Assembly: GCA_951799445.1 (NCBI GenBank)
Contig: OX637295.1
Location: 12,896,001-12,960,000, forward strand
From: Pseudisothecium myosuroides
Lineage: Eukaryota > Streptophyta > Bryopsida > Hypnales > Lembophyllaceae
Length of the DNA: 64,000 bases
Direction of reading: 5' to 3'
A program made the translations under genes and the position numbers. The notes beneath the pieces are model-generated. The model made no database searches. It had not been told where the DNA came from and saw only the letters and a list, made by a program, of their open reading frames with translations. Shown here piece by piece: positions 45,275-57,714 of the stretch (position 1 is its first letter; every line of letters starts with the position of its first letter).

Positions 45275-45639
45275 CATTACAGAAAATTTCAGCCCTCTTA
45301 AAGGCTGCTCCAGAGTAACAAACCAAGCTATTTCAAAGCTTGGTCTGTCACTCTAGAAAGGTGCCACAGTGAGCAGTCAGCCAAGCTGAATCTCACCAAA
45401 ACAGTCAGATTTCACGTTTTTTTATTTTTTATTTTTTAATAATTTTTAAAGATTAATTAATTAATTAATTTTAAATAAATTTTTAACTCTTAAAACTTGG
45501 TTCCTGCGCCACTACCATTGCAATTTCACGTCGACAGGAATAGGGAGAAATTGATTTTTTCAATCTCAAAAAAACAAATTTCAAGGTATTTTGGAGGGCT
45601 GTGGAGCAGTCCTCCGGAGGCCTAAATTTTTTTCTAATG
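45275..45639. mobile_element. CATTAG-family fold-back element, diverged
   Basis: The left end CATTACAGAAAATTTCAGCC, followed by AAGGCTGCTCCAGAG, mirrors the right end read in reverse (CATTAGAAAAAAATTTAGGC, then GGACTGCTCCACAG). Inside, AAGCTATTTCAAAGCTTGG forms a smaller hairpin. The left terminus carries one change from CATTAG. Confidence 0.55.
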
Positions 45640-46297
45640 AGATTGTTGCAATTGCACCGTCTTAAAGTCTTGTGGACTTGCAATTGATTGGCCTCAACCG
45701 CATTTGTATTCTCATGGTCTCTTAGATCTTGAGCAGTAGGTAGATGATTTGGTGTGAGTTTGTTGGGTTTATCTTTCTATTTGGGAGGCAGGGGGCATTT
45801 CATTGACAATGTTTTGGTGATGGACGCAAGAATGAGATTGTTGGAACTATAATCCAGAGAAGTAATCGACAGTGTTGCTGCTTTGTATGTCCAGCTGCGA
45901 GTACTCAGTGAGTTAGTGAGTGAGAAATGCATTTTTCCTTTTTTTCTTTCTCTCATCGTGTCTCTCGGGAGGGTAATGTTGAAACTTCTTGATAGAAGAG
46001 TTTGTCTTTGGATACTTCTTGTTCGTTTTAGCCCTTTCTGATGTAAAGCAAGTACACCTATTGGCAACCTATTCTCAATTGTAAGTTTGTTTGATCTTGC
46101 TTCCAATAAGGCAATGTGAGCATGAAAATCTAAAGTCAATAGAGTTGATTTTGATTACACTTATAATGTGCAACTTTAGTAGTTTATAGTTTGACTAAAT
46201 TACTTACAAAAAACAAATTCTAACTTCTATTGGGATTGGGATGCATAGCTGCTTTTTAATCCAAACTACCTAGACATACAAAGCATTGTCATCGTTA
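45640..46297. other. Intergenic, one unexplained minus-strand frame
   Basis: A minus-strand open frame of 120 codons (45777-46139) has no recognisable domain and a composition typical of chance. No repeats were noticed. Confidence 0.3.
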
Positions 46298-47239
46298 TTA
46301 ACCCCTAAAGGACCGAGGCCTTTTTTCTGCCAAAAAACAGTGAAAATTGCCATTTCTATAGCAAACAGTAAAAAAAATTGAAAAATGTTTTTTTTGCAAA
46401 TCTAACCGTAGGATCTTACACCTAACTAGTATGAGAATGTGTGGAAAAAATTTCAGAATTTTTGACCGCACAGATTGCAAGATATTTGTGTTTAAAGTGA
46501 AAAAAACAAGTTTTTCAGCACATTGCGGGACTAGATTTTTTGACTTTAAACATTTAAAATTTAAAATTTTTGCACTACAGAGTTTTGAGCTTTAAATCTT
46601 CATAGAGAAGAATTGAGTTGAGAGTCTAGGAAAAAAAAAGAAATTCAAAAAAACTTAATTATCATTCTTAAAAAAATTGTTAAGTAGAAGTAAGTACAAG
46701 ATAGAAGGAAAATCTAAAATATTAATATCTCTTAGATGGAATTAAAATTCACTAATCTCAATGGTGAGATTGTTCTAGCAACTAAACTAAACCATGCAAA
46801 AAAAAAAAATTGAAAAATTTGAAAGATTGCATTCAGAAATGAATCCTACAAGTTATTTTTTTCAAGAAGATGCTCTAACTACCCGAAAAACAAGAATGTC
46901 CATAACTTTCTCATAACATATCCAAATGAAATGAATCAAAGCTTTCCGAATAGACAAAAATATAATCTATGAGAAAAAAAATATTAAAAAAAAAAATTCA
47001 AATTTTTGTCCATTTTTTTTTTGCTGCCCAGGCTGCCCGCCGTCCCCTGTTTTCAGCTTATTTGGTCATAAATTTTTTTCCCGGGCACCGATTGTGAAAA
47101 AAATTATATTCCCACAAAGCTTATCAGTTTTTCTATCTCCAAAAAAAGTTTCAAAAAATCACAAGAAAATTTCAGCCCGTAGGTACCTGCCCGAAAACGC
47201 ATTTGTCCCCCGAAGGGACAACGGTCCTTTAGGGGTTAA
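46298..47239 (+). mobile_element. piggyBac-like family A MITE, reference copy
   Basis: It is 942 bp with TTAA on both sides. The terminal repeats are CCCCTAAAGGACCG and, inverted, CGGTCCTTTAGGGG, 14 bp exact. It is uninterrupted, so it provides the empty site for the nested insertion at 3741. An internal poly-A-rich part and no transposase frame mark it as non-autonomous. Confidence 0.9.
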
Positions 47240-48102
47240 ACACTAGCAGAACAGAACTCATGCAAGCCCAATCCAGTAGTGCCACCTAGGAGCTCAAATA
47301 CAAATTTCAAGTTTTATCGAAGGCTAGAATGGTGGCAATCGATCTTTGAATTTCTGATCTTTGGGTCTTGTAGGGTGTTCATTGCCTAGTGATGGTTGGA
47401 CGAAGCAAGCTAAGTTGCAGTAGCTGGGCTTGACGTTGTATCAGACGACCTATGTATGTGATACCTTTCTCAAATTTTTCAATGTCTCAAATGATGTAAT
47501 TGTTTCAATGAAATATGTCAAGTATGCTTGAAATGCTTATCGATGCCCTATATGGTACAGCCGTACAGCACATGAAGTCCTCAAAGCATAGCTTCGTAGG
47601 ATTGGAACTGCTTCAATAATATTTGTAAAAAAGCATGCGTTTGTGTCTCAAGTTCATTCTATAGCACACACCGCTAGGTCTATCTCTTGCCTTTCAGACT
47701 TTTTCCCTACTGTAGAAATTTTCCCCGACTTGGTCAGGAATTGTGCTGTAGATCATGCCACGGCAAAGTCTCTACCTTCATTGACTGACCATTTTACCGT
47801 CAATCCTGAGAGTGTTAAGGTTTTCAATTTCATTTATTTTAGATAATGCAAAAAGCGATCTTCAATGGAGTGACAAAGACATGTATAGTTAGGTCCAATT
47901 CATTTACGAATCTAGGTGGGTGTAGCAATTGTTTGTAGATTGGACATGTACCCTTAATTTGCATTTAAATATATACTTCAATTTGACTGTGTTTTTTGAG
48001 CATTTTGATGGAAGTTTTTCTGGCATCTAATTGATAATTTTATTTATTTGTGTCATGTGGATTATCTTAGCTTTTGTGATTTGAGTGAGCAGAGCTCAAT
48101 GG
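47240..48102. other. Upstream region of the receptor pseudogene
   Basis: AT-rich with one 67-codon frame (47643-47846) lacking a domain. Promoter and 5' untranslated sequence of the former receptor gene would lie here. Confidence 0.35.
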
Positions 48103-48412
48103 GTCTTGGAAGACAAATACAAGATATTTCTTAGTCATAGTAGAGCACAAAAAACTTTTGTTATGCAATTAAATGAAGATTTCAAAGCATGTGACCAATA
48201 CCCTTCTTCGACATGGAAGACTATAGCTTGCCTATAGGAGAGAGTTTCCACCTCACATCTTTGACGTCATTTGACAATGTCATATTGGAGTGGTAGTTCT
48301 GTCGAAGGAGTTCTTTACTCGTTCCCATTGGCCAATGACAGAGTTGGTAGAAATAGTGAAGTTTAAGAAAAAAATTGTGCTTATATTTCTAAGTGTATCA
48401 CCAAGAAGACCT
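48103..48412 (+). pseudogene. TIR domain of the receptor pseudogene
   Basis: The frame reads DKYKIFLSHSRAQKTFVMQL, then, shifted, FFDMEDYSLPIGESF, PPHIFDVI, a TGA stop, QCHIGVVVLSKEFFTRSHWP and MTELVEIVKFKKKIVLIFLS. The FLSHS opening, the LPIGE loop, the VVVLSxxFFTRxxWPMxEL block and the final hydrophobic strand are standard TIR features. One frameshift near 48203 and one stop near 48272 disable it. Confidence 0.85.
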
Positions 48413-48861
48413 TAAGAAGAAAGACACCCTTACTCTCAATGGGAGGCATGGAAGAAGTCTAATGATAGATTAGATGTTGGAAAATGGAAGGAGTTTTGAA
48501 AGAATTGAAAAAAGATGAGCAGGCTTGTATACAAGCATGTAGAAGATGTAACTAAGTTTCGGAGGGAGATTGTGAAAGCAATCAATAAGATTGTTTCGGC
48601 ATGGTCAAGGTAGGATGATACTCATGTTTAAAGGAGGTTGCCTCTATGCAAGGTAAATTTCCCAACTTGAATTTTTTTTTCCTTGACAAATCTTCAAATT
48701 TCATTTGTATAAGGTTTTGATATTTAATGAGTATCTTATAATTTTTTTGTCATTCATCTATTGATGTCTTGAGCTTTCATTGATTTCTATTTTTGATTAT
48801 TTTGCAAAATATGCTATTTGGGATAAGGTATTGGTTATGGAGGTAGGTTGCAACAAGTTGT

Positions 48862-49936
48862 TAGCTTATATGGTGTTGGTGGTATTGGAAAAATCACAAC
48901 TTGTATGTGTATGGCCAATGAATTGTTTGACAAATTTGATGGGAGAGTATGCCATATATGTTGAATCCAACAACAAAAGCACTTGTAAGAATAAAATGCA
49001 AGAAGTACTGAGAGGCTCACAAATTTGAATCGCAAGGTTTTGAAAAGCATGAGCAAAGATGAGGTATGATCCTTTCTTCTTTGAGAATTTTCTCTTCTTA
49101 TACAAATCTTGGTGACAATTGTTGGAAACATCATGTTGCACTACAAAGACATAATAGGAAACAGTGTATGAATCATAAACCATGTGAATCTCTTTATTGA
49201 CATGTTCACTGTTGTAAAAATATGCAATTTGAGAAATTATTTTTGACCATTGACAATATGTTGTGCGATGCAAAAGTGAAGGAAGAGGTCTTGAACTATC
49301 TTAGAGCAAACTCTATCATCATGGTAGCATTGTATTGGTGATAGCTCACTCCCTTGATGAGCTTGTGGAATTGAAGATCAATGTGGATCATTGTCTGGCA
49401 ATGAATGAGTAGAAGAAAAATGAAGTTATTGCTTTATATCTCAAGCATGTAGCATAGGCTATGAATAATGCAAATAATTTAGATGCGCGGGAGCTTTTCA
49501 ATGGTTGTGTACAATGATATTGCTTCAACAAGGGTGATAGCAGTGGAACTTCTCAGTATCATCCTTAGCATTGAAGGTTTTTGGTGATCAACTTGGAAAA
49601 AGAGATTCAAAAGAATGGGCTTTGCTAATTGAAGATAATGTTGTATTCAACCTTAGGTGAGAACAAGAAGACCCTGTATTTTTCATTTTGAGGAGTAGCT
49701 TTGATGCACTACCCACAAAGGATTAGCCTTTGTTTATGGATGTGGCTCTATTTGATAGTGACGAAATTCAGCTTAACTATGTTGGAGGGCGGGAGTTTGA
49801 AGCGGATGGCTTTAAGAAGCATGAAAATTTTAATGAGAAGTTGAGCTTCTTCCAATGGATTGTTTTGGTTTGTGATGGATTCAACACTAACAACAATGGG
49901 ATGAGAATGGTAGTGATTAATTTAGGCAACAACTGA
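48862..49936 (+). pseudogene. NB-ARC domain of the receptor pseudogene
   Basis: In order: P-loop YGVGGIGKIT followed by MANELFDKFDGRVC (from 48869), a kinase-2-like FEKLFLTIDNML (from 49228) followed by KVKEEVLNYLRANSIIMV, an RNBS-C-like LDARELFNGCV (about 49480), the GLPL region as LALKVFGDQLGKRDSKEWAL (about 49561), and the ARC2 strand PLFMDVALFDSDEIQ (about 49728). Several stops and shifts lie between the blocks. The kinase-2 aspartate pair is changed from LDD to IDN. Confidence 0.82.
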
Positions 49937-50008
49937 ATGTGATTTTTCCAATTTCTCTTGGTTTAGTTATCTTGCTATTAGATTTGTGTTGGTGTAGTGT
50001 ATTTATGT

Positions 50009-50973
50009 TTAACCCCTAAAGATTCAAACATTCAAAATGTTAACAATGGATGAAAGCAACATATCCCAAGCCTAGAAAGTCTTGTTTTTTTTCATCCATC
50101 TAAATGTTTGTAGATTCTTGTGTTGCTGCTCTTGTATTTCTACAACATAGATTCTCAAAAGTTTTCTTTACAAATATTCAATAGTTCAAGGAATATAGGT
50201 ATGTTTGACCTTAAAAAATAACTTTCAATAAATGACTTTTAAAAGTAAGTGGAATATATCACCATGATTAAAACTAAACATTTTGCAATTCAAGAAAAAG
50301 AGACTCTTGTGAATTAAGATACATATTCAATCTACAATCTATTTTAGAAGAAATTTTCAATTTTTGGTTTCAAAGTTAATTGAAAATTATTGGTTACTAT
50401 AGTAGTATAAGGTAGTATGGCCTAAAAGCGACCATTTAAGGACTGATCTGCCTTTTTCATGGGTTTCCTTGAACAGAAATATTTTTGGATCATTTTTCAG
50501 AGAAAGAAAAATGGATGCGGAACGTTACACAAGTGGTTTCATATTTTTTGAATTGTTTTTGAATTACTTATGAATTTAAAAAAAAATTGTTGTAGGCACC
50601 TATTTGTGACCCTAGGTCTTCCAAAATCTGACCACTTGCAACTTCTAAAATGATTTGAGTAAATGAAGGTCAATGATTGACTCTTGCAATAAATTAAACT
50701 TTTCTCTCGATTCTCTCAATGGCTTGAGAGGTCCATTTAAAGATCACCTAATATCCATTTCAGTCCCAGATATAGGGTCGATTTGAAGAGGCCGCTCGCT
50801 TTTAGAGCACACTACCTTATCTAACTGTATAGATATGATCTATGAATCACATTTCACAACTTCTGTTTGAAAATTGTCATTAAGATATTTGTCCAAGTTG
50901 CATTTTAAATTACCTCTTCATAATTTTGGAGATGTGAAAGACACCCCTGGTTGGCTGGTTCTTATGGGGTTAA
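50009..50973 (+). mobile_element. piggyBac-like family B element inside the receptor, with nested AGGTAG element
   Basis: TTAA flanks both sides, with left end CCCCTAAAGATTC and right end GGTTCTTATGGGG. The interior matches 107-679 block by block until interrupted by 50410-50817. It interrupts the receptor between its ARC2 and MHD parts, perhaps within an intron. Confidence 0.75.
50410..50817 (+). mobile_element. AGGTAG-family MITE nested in family B
   Basis: The ends are AGGTAGTATGGCCTAAAAGC and, inverted, AGGTAGTGTGCTCTAAAAGC, with TA on both sides (50408-50409, 50818-50819). Its interior (GATCTGCCTTTTTCATGGG) matches the copy at 25721. Confidence 0.75.
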
Positions 50974-51108
50974 GATAATTGGTTTAATATCAAGATATGT
51001 TTTTATTAGGCACAACTTTTACAAGTTATAGATTCAAGAGAGTGCTGTAGTAATGCATTGAGTCCATTAATATGTGTCGTGGTTGTTCCTATTGTAGCTG
51101 GAGAGTTT

Positions 51109-52816
51109 CAAAACAAAGGAAGAGATCGGTGATGGGAAATCCCAAATGGGGATGCATGACTTGTGGCGTGAGTTCGCCCTCAAAGAAACTAAAACGTGGT
51201 GAACTCCAAAAACGGCGTCGGGTGTATGAAATTGTGGGAGGTGAAGCTCTTGATTCGATCTTATCTGACGGTGGATGGAAGAAGCATTTGTTTGATGGGG
51301 GAATCAGACAATGGAAACATCCAGGCATCTCTGAAGTGCTTGAACTTCAGCAATTGTAAAAATGTGACTGTCTTGAGGTTGGTCGATGTGGTAGTGGAGG
51401 ACGACGCAGTGCTTGATTTTGAGTTGGAAATTCTTGCCCTCAATTGTGTCCCTGTGTGAGTGCGTGGCTTTGGAAAGCTGAAGAATCTGAAAATTCTAGT
51501 GTGCGTGAACATCGAGGCCGAGTCTTTTGGCTCTTTTGAAGAAATCTCCCACTTGAGAAACCTCCGAGTCTTGCACTTGGTCACCATAGCACGGGGTCTT
51601 TCAACAACACTAGACTTGAGTGAACTAAGGTGGTTGGAGTATCTGAGACTTGAATTCCAGGATGAGGTCACGATTTCAGGCCTGAGTTCCAAAATGGCCA
51701 CCTTACGCATCGTAGATTTGTGGTCCAGTAGGAGATTACGGAGGTGCCCTGGGGTAGGGACTGTCGCTAACTTGGAAGTCCTTTCACTACACGAATGCGA
51801 AGATCTTGAACCCTTACCCGATCTTCAGAAGCTCTCAAAGTTGCGAAAATTGGATGTATCATATTGCAAGTCTCTGAAAACCATCGTGGGGTTAGGGCAC
51901 TTTCAGATTGCGCGCGTTGGAGGAACTTTGTGCTGAACACTGCGAGGAGCTGAATGGGGTTCCAGATTTGGACTCGATTTGTGGTATTGTGAGTAAGTGC
52001 ACCACATTCCTGGCCTACGGTAAGCAATCTCGTGGCGTTGCAGGAGTTGCATGCCAGCAGTGAGTTTTTGGATACTTGGCCTGAGCATCAAAAGCTAACG
52101 AACTTGCAGAGTGTGACGATTGGATTGTGGGATGGGAATCAGCTTCGAGACGACGAAGATCATGAACTTGATCTTCAAGAGTTCCAGCGTGACTTGGACT
52201 TGGCGGTGCTGGAATCCATTTTATCACTGAACATGTGGGGAGTGCAGGATCTCGTCATCCATGAGTGCAGATTCAAGGCATTGCATGGTTTGAACGACAT
52301 GAGTGCATTGAAGACTCTGGAACTCACGAACTCCAGCTTAGAAAGCTTACCTGATATCGGACAACTGACGAGCTTGGAATCGCTTGTCATATCCAATTGC
52401 AAGTTGACGAGGTTGACCAGCAGTGGGCCATTACCAGCTATTCTCCATGTTTCGGCGAGCAAGGATTTCGTGGTGTGGCCCAATGTCAGTCTCTTACCAG
52501 GCCTACGAGATTTGAGGTTGGACTGGTGTGATGTAAAATTGAACGTGTTGGAAGTGGAGAACCTCAAGGTGAGGTGCCATAATCTTTATGTGCTTGAATT
52601 GTCATTGGACTTTGACTCTCTGAGACCATCGACTTGAGCAGGCGAGAAAGGGAAGCTCAATTCAATGCAAATGAAGCTCTTCCTGATGGCCAACACCAAG
52701 AATGCCTTGATGGTCCGTCATTTTCGGATTTCAGCCTAGCTCTGCAGGATGATTCCATTCCGTACAACGAACCAGAGTTCGGAGTATCCAGGAAGCGTAA
52801 ACTAGGAATTGATTAG
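51109..52816 (+). pseudogene. MHD box and leucine-rich repeats of the receptor pseudogene
   Basis: MHDLWREFA at 51152-51178 is the MHD motif that closes NB-ARC. It is followed within 12 codons by a TGA. After shifts comes KNVTVLRLVDV, then another TGA (51457-51459), then in the same frame LKNLKILVCVNIEA and repeats such as LRNLRVLHLV, LEVLSLHECEDLEPLPDLQK and LSKLRKLDVSYCKSLK. A shift near 51905 leads to LRALEELCAEHCEEL. A second shift before 52032 leads to further repeats (LTNLQSVTIGLWDGN, ALKTLELTNSSLESLPDIG, LTSLESLVISNC) to a TGA at 52635. A C-terminal tail in another frame ends GVSRKRKLGID at 52816. Confidence 0.85.
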
Positions 52817-55736
52817 ATTATTTGACCCTCGGAGAATTGGAAATGGCCGTTAGATGAGAAAACTTGGGTCTATAATGGGCCTTGGATAACTTATATGCTG
52901 CTTGAATTCATCTCTCTATGCGCCGAGGTGTAAGGATTAGGGTTAGGATTTATGAGTAAACACAGAGAACAGTACTAATACCTTTAGAGAGAGTTTATGG
53001 AAGTCAGAATTCTTCAAGTCGATTGCCGAGCAATGTAAGACGGGGTTTAGAATGAGCAAATACTGATGTTTTGTACGCATAATCTTGCTAATAATAAGGG
53101 CTGTTTACGAGCTTGGTATAAGTTATCAAGTTGATTTGTCATACATTGATTTGATTTTAAAAATAAAGTTCTAAGTTGACATATTGTGTTTTGCCTGCCA
53201 GTCCATTGAATTGACGTGCAAGACCCCAAATTGACTGCTTTCCAGTAGATTTAAAGCCATGGCTAAATTTCACAAGTACCAGGCAGCACTTTCTATTGGG
53301 TTTTTTAACGTACCTCTCCAAGATATTGATGTCATATATACATACAGTAGTGGGTTCTTTTGAAAATACTGCCGGGCTTTTCAATTATTGGCCATCAATT
53401 CACAGAATTTTCAATGTATTCATTATGATTTTTCCTTACTATTTGATGAGTGATGGGTTAAAAGCTTTTCTGTAAAATCATGTGACCCAAAGTGCTGAAG
53501 CTAGTCAAAGAGAATCTGGAACATATATATTTTGTGCAGAAGCAAACTAAAACTTGACACATTCAAAAGTCGAAGGATGTGTTCAGAAAGACAAATTTCA
53601 ATGTGAACCATTATGGTCTCTTGCTGTCAATATGCAAATGATCAGTCTTCACCAACTCTTTTCCTTCCCTTCATGTATTATTGCTGTATTAAGAGTCATT
53701 GTTGGCTGGAAGGTTGGACAAGCAAGCTTCTTAACAAGTGAGCAATGCTAAAAGCATGGACACTTTACTAAGGGACGCTTTACAACTAGAGGCTAGGACA
53801 ATTTGTTGTGTAAGAGGCCCAGAATCCTCACTTGTGATTGGATGAAAGGCTGAAATTTGTGCAATCGTATTCAAGGGGAATGGCCCAACCTCTAGGTGTA
53901 GAGCGTTCCTAAATTGAACCTTGAAACAGCATAGGGTCAACGTGGCCGTTGGACATGCAATCATTCATTAATTGGATGAGTATGTTCATTTGTTTGTTCT
54001 ATAGAAAAGCTTAAAGTCATTTTGTAGGATACTTTTGACCCTTGGTGTTTATAGCCTCTTAACATTCCAAAGTCCATATCCTTGATGATAATTAGAGTGC
54101 TTTTTGAACATTGTTTTGCCTAAATAACTTCTCATTCATTCAAACAATATTTGATCTAAGAGGTAACATTCTTTTATTACCAAATGAATGAAATTGAGCT
54201 AAGTAATATACTTGTTCAAAGATATAAGCTAAATGTCCAAAATTTCCAAAAATAATTCAATTGTTAAAGGGTTAAGAATTTAATTTTTACTAGATATGAA
54301 TTATTTGGAAATAAATATACATAATTTGCAGTTGGGTTTGTTTGAAAGGAGAGGACAATCTATTCAATCAAAAAGTAAAGCACTTTGGTTTACAACTTTA
54401 GACAATTTCAAATACGCCATTTTATGATAATAGAAAGAGGTGAGAGAGAGATGAACCCCAATTATGTTTTAAGACTTTTATGTAGTAAGAATTTATTCAC
54501 ATAAAATTCTGTGAGTGATTTCAATAGAAATAGGTCACATTTGATAAAAATTGTTGTGACAATTTTCAATAAAATCCTCAAGAGGATTTGTATTACAATC
54601 TACCAAGGTGGGTGTGAAAACTAATATCTTTTAGTAATGGACTCAATCCTAATGGTTTCTACTATTCAAACTGCCTTAATTAATGTCCTCTTCAACTTTA
54701 GAAATTTATAACTAACTATTTACAAATCAAAATTTAATGAAACAAGCGGTCAAAGAAAGAAGAAGAAAAATATCTAAGAAAAATATCAAATGGGGAATTT
54801 GAGATTGTCACCATTCCACCACTTTAATATTCTACTCAACTTTAGAGCTTCACAATTCAATAAAACGAATGTTCAAAGGAAGGAAGAAAAAAAAGATTTA
54901 TCTAGAAAAAATACTAGATGGAGAGGAGGTTAACAAGGGCCTAGTAGAGAGGAACTAGGATAGAAAGAGGAAAAGAGAACAAATGAAGCTCTAAAGGAAA
55001 AAAAGCCAAAAAGCCAAAAATCATAGCACTAACCCTTAGTCTTCATCCACCTAGTCTTCAACCTCCTCCTAGTCTTGATTCACTTAGTCTTTGTCTTTCA
55101 CCTAGTCTTCATTTGACTAATCTTTATCTTCTATCTTTTACTAATGTCTATTCATCACCTTCGAAAATAATAATTTGTATTTTTTAGCACTTCATTATCT
55201 AACTTCAGTTACCATGCCATATTCCCTCTAACCATAAATTTTCTAAAATCTCTACTATTAATATTAATCTAATCCTAATTTATAATTCTAAGTATTAAGT
55301 GAGCCTTAAGCCAAATTGAAGATGTTTTAAAAGTCTCACAATTGTTAATATGATTCAAGTAAAATACATATATTGATTTAAGCCAAAATAGGAACCAAGA
55401 TACGAACCCAAATTTGCTTCTAAATTCTTAGATTTTTTATTTTTAATAAAATATATTATAAGAAAGAATATCAAATAAAGTCTTCTTTATGTACTCATTT
55501 TAGACATATCATGCTTATCAGATATCTGTAGCAAAAAATCATGTAAAAATAGTTTCTTTTAAGGGATTTGATTTGTTTTTTGACCTATTTCTGTTAAAAA
55601 AATACATGTGGATTATAAGACTTTGAATATAAAATTACAGCTTAAGAATTTACATTGAAACCTTGAGTTACTTTTTGTATATTTTTTTGGACAATTTTTA
55701 GAGTAGTCTTTTGTATAACTTTTTTTGTTGAAATTT
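52817..55736. other. Intergenic, no gene seen
   Basis: The left third has balanced composition and short frames without domains. A degenerate array of CTAGTCTTCA/TAGTCTTGA-type units occupies about 55036-55135. The remainder is AT-rich. Confidence 0.4.
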
Positions 55737-56300
55737 TTAACCCCTAAAGGACTAAGTATTTGTTCAACAAACACTTGAAAATGGGGTAGGATTATACAAA
55801 GTCAATTTTTAATGGATGATCTCAAAATTTCAACACAAGATAGGAACCACGTCATGAGAATTTTAAAAAATCCAACTAGAAGCCCAATATGATTTTCAAA
55901 AGTTATGTCATTCAAAAAAAAATCCAACCAATTTAGGCAATTTGGGCATCTTTTGCTAAATTCCTCATCTACTTATGAAATATGGCATGTATATAATCAA
56001 CATTATATATTATGTAATTATAAAAAATCTACTACATTTAGCACATAATCTCATTCCAGTAGGAGTCAAATCCTACTAATCTTGTTGTTTAAATTTGAAA
56101 AAAATATCATTTATTTCTAACTTCAAATGCTATTATCTTGAGATCTTTGATTTCAAAGTTGATTTCTTGAAATTTTTCCAACACATTTCTATAGTAGTGT
56201 AGTACACTATTGTAAGGTTGTAGTTTTACAAAAAGGTTTTAATTTTTAATTTTGGTCAATGCACTAAAAAGTGGTAGTTAAATCTCTATTTGAGAAGGTA
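55737..56300 (+). mobile_element. Degraded piggyBac-like family C element
   Basis: The left end TTAA-CCCCTAAAGGACTAAG is intact. The interior follows 42071-42667 (GTTCAACAAACACTTGAAAA, GGCATGTATATAATCAACAT) but the right terminus after AGTGGTAGTTAAATCTC is mutated beyond recognition. Confidence 0.6.
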
Positions 56301-56786
56301 AAAATGCTACTAATTTTACATCTATATTTCATAATTCTACAAGAAATAAGAAATTATTCTTTGATATTTACAAAAGCCTCCTGAATGTACTAACAATGAA
56401 TACAATAATTTGAATAGTGAAAGACCTCCTTACACAAATTTGAATGAATTTAAGATGAATGTGGTATAATTGGTTCAACCATTTGGATGGATTTTTACAG
56501 GAAATTTGGATGACAATCACCCTATTTGAGATGGTATGAAAATAGTATAGATCTCATTGTACTAATTTTATCTAAAAGATTATAAACTTTCAAAATGAAC
56601 GTGCTATGCAAATTTTCATAATTTCCAAATTCAGTTTGCAAGTTTGTATTATTACAGTGGAGTATACAAATTGAATGAACTTTTGCAATATTGAGGATTC
56701 AAATATTTCAACTTCGAAGTTTTTTTATTTTGCTAAAATAGCACTAAAATTCTAGATGACTTAAGTAGACATCCCATTGGGAGGTA
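56301..56786. other. AT-rich intergenic, no gene seen
   Basis: No open frames or recognisable repeats. Confidence 0.4.
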
Positions 56787-57537
56787 TTAACTCCTAAAGT
56801 CTTAAGGCTTTTTTCCATCAAAATACACTCAAAATTGCCATTTCTAATAGAATAAGAACTTTTAAAAAAATTTCTTTATGCATATTTTGAATTCATGATC
56901 TTTTACTAAACTAGTATACAAATGTGTAGAAGAAATTTTAGAAACTTTGGCTTAGTAGATTGCAAGATATTTGTTGTTTAAAATGAACAAAATATTTCTT
57001 TTGCACTGTACTTGACTAGATTTTGAATCTTTTTAGTTTAAAATTTTTGCACTACATATTTTGATTTTTAAATTTGTGATGTTGAAGACTTGAGAGTCTA
57101 GGAAAAATTCAAAAATAAAACTTGATTTTCATTATTTAAAAAGTTATTGAATAGAAGAAGGGACAATATTAAAAAAAACCTAAATTGATAACAGCTCTAA
57201 ATTAGAATTGAAATATAATAATCTGATGGTGAGATTTTTCTAGCAAGCAACTTAAACCCTGTGGAACCTTTTCTTGGGGGGTGGGGGAATTGTGAAAACT
57301 AAGTTCAAAAACAAATTCAATACATTATATTTTCAAGAAAATGTCATGATTGCCAACAAAGAAGATTTTCTATAATTTTCACATCCAAATAATCCAATTA
57401 CAATGAATCAAATCTTTCTATACAGACAAAAGTATAATCTATAAAAAACAATTTTACAAAAAATTATTTCAAGTTCTTGTAGGGATTTTGGACTTAGGGT
57501 GGCATAAATTTTGCTCTTGTGCACCAATTGATATATA

Positions 57538-57574
<37 letters not shown>

Positions 57575-57714
57575 AGTATGGAGTATATACATAGAAAGCT
57601 AAGATGTTTTCTTATCTTCATAAAAAGTTTCAAAAAATCAAGCCAAATATTGAAATCTTAGGAACCTGTCCAAATTTTCAAGTGTCCCTCGAGGAGGCAC
57701 GGATTATAGGATTT
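56787..57714 (+). mobile_element. Degraded piggyBac-like family A element
   Basis: The left end is TTAA-CTCCTAAAGTCTTAAGGC. The body follows family A (ACTCAAAATTGCCATTTCTA, GCAAGATATTTGTTGTTTAAA), and the right end survives as AAGTGTCCCTCGAGGAGG with the final TTAA lost. It contains a (TA)n tract. It is older than the 46298 copy. Confidence 0.6.
57531..57572. repeat. (TA)n microsatellite
   Basis: About 20 AT units with one interruption (ATATATATCTATATAT). It lies inside the degraded family A element. Confidence 0.95.

Larger units (their letters stand above)
48103..52816 (+). pseudogene. TIR-NB-ARC-LRR immune receptor, pseudogene
   Basis: Translation in shifting frames gives the ordered domains of a plant TNL: TIR, a linker (ALINKIV-like WEAWKKSNDR ... 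REIVKAINKIV), the NB-ARC motifs, an MHD box and leucine-rich repeats. TNLs are cytosolic sensors of pathogen effectors; TIR domains act as NADases and NB-ARC as the nucleotide switch. This copy cannot work: the P-loop reads GVGGIGKIT instead of GKTT, there are several in-frame stops, at least three frameshifts, and a 965-bp piggyBac-like element between the ARC2 and MHD parts. Introns probably separate TIR from NB-ARC (about 48.61-48.86 kb) and precede the MHD part (TATTGTAG acceptor near 51.10 kb). The LRR part is better preserved than the NB-ARC part. Confidence 0.88.

Noticed and set aside
51261..51710. A 149-codon minus-strand frame
   Set aside because: It is antisense to the LRR-coding strand of the receptor pseudogene, whose plus-strand repeats are unmistakable.
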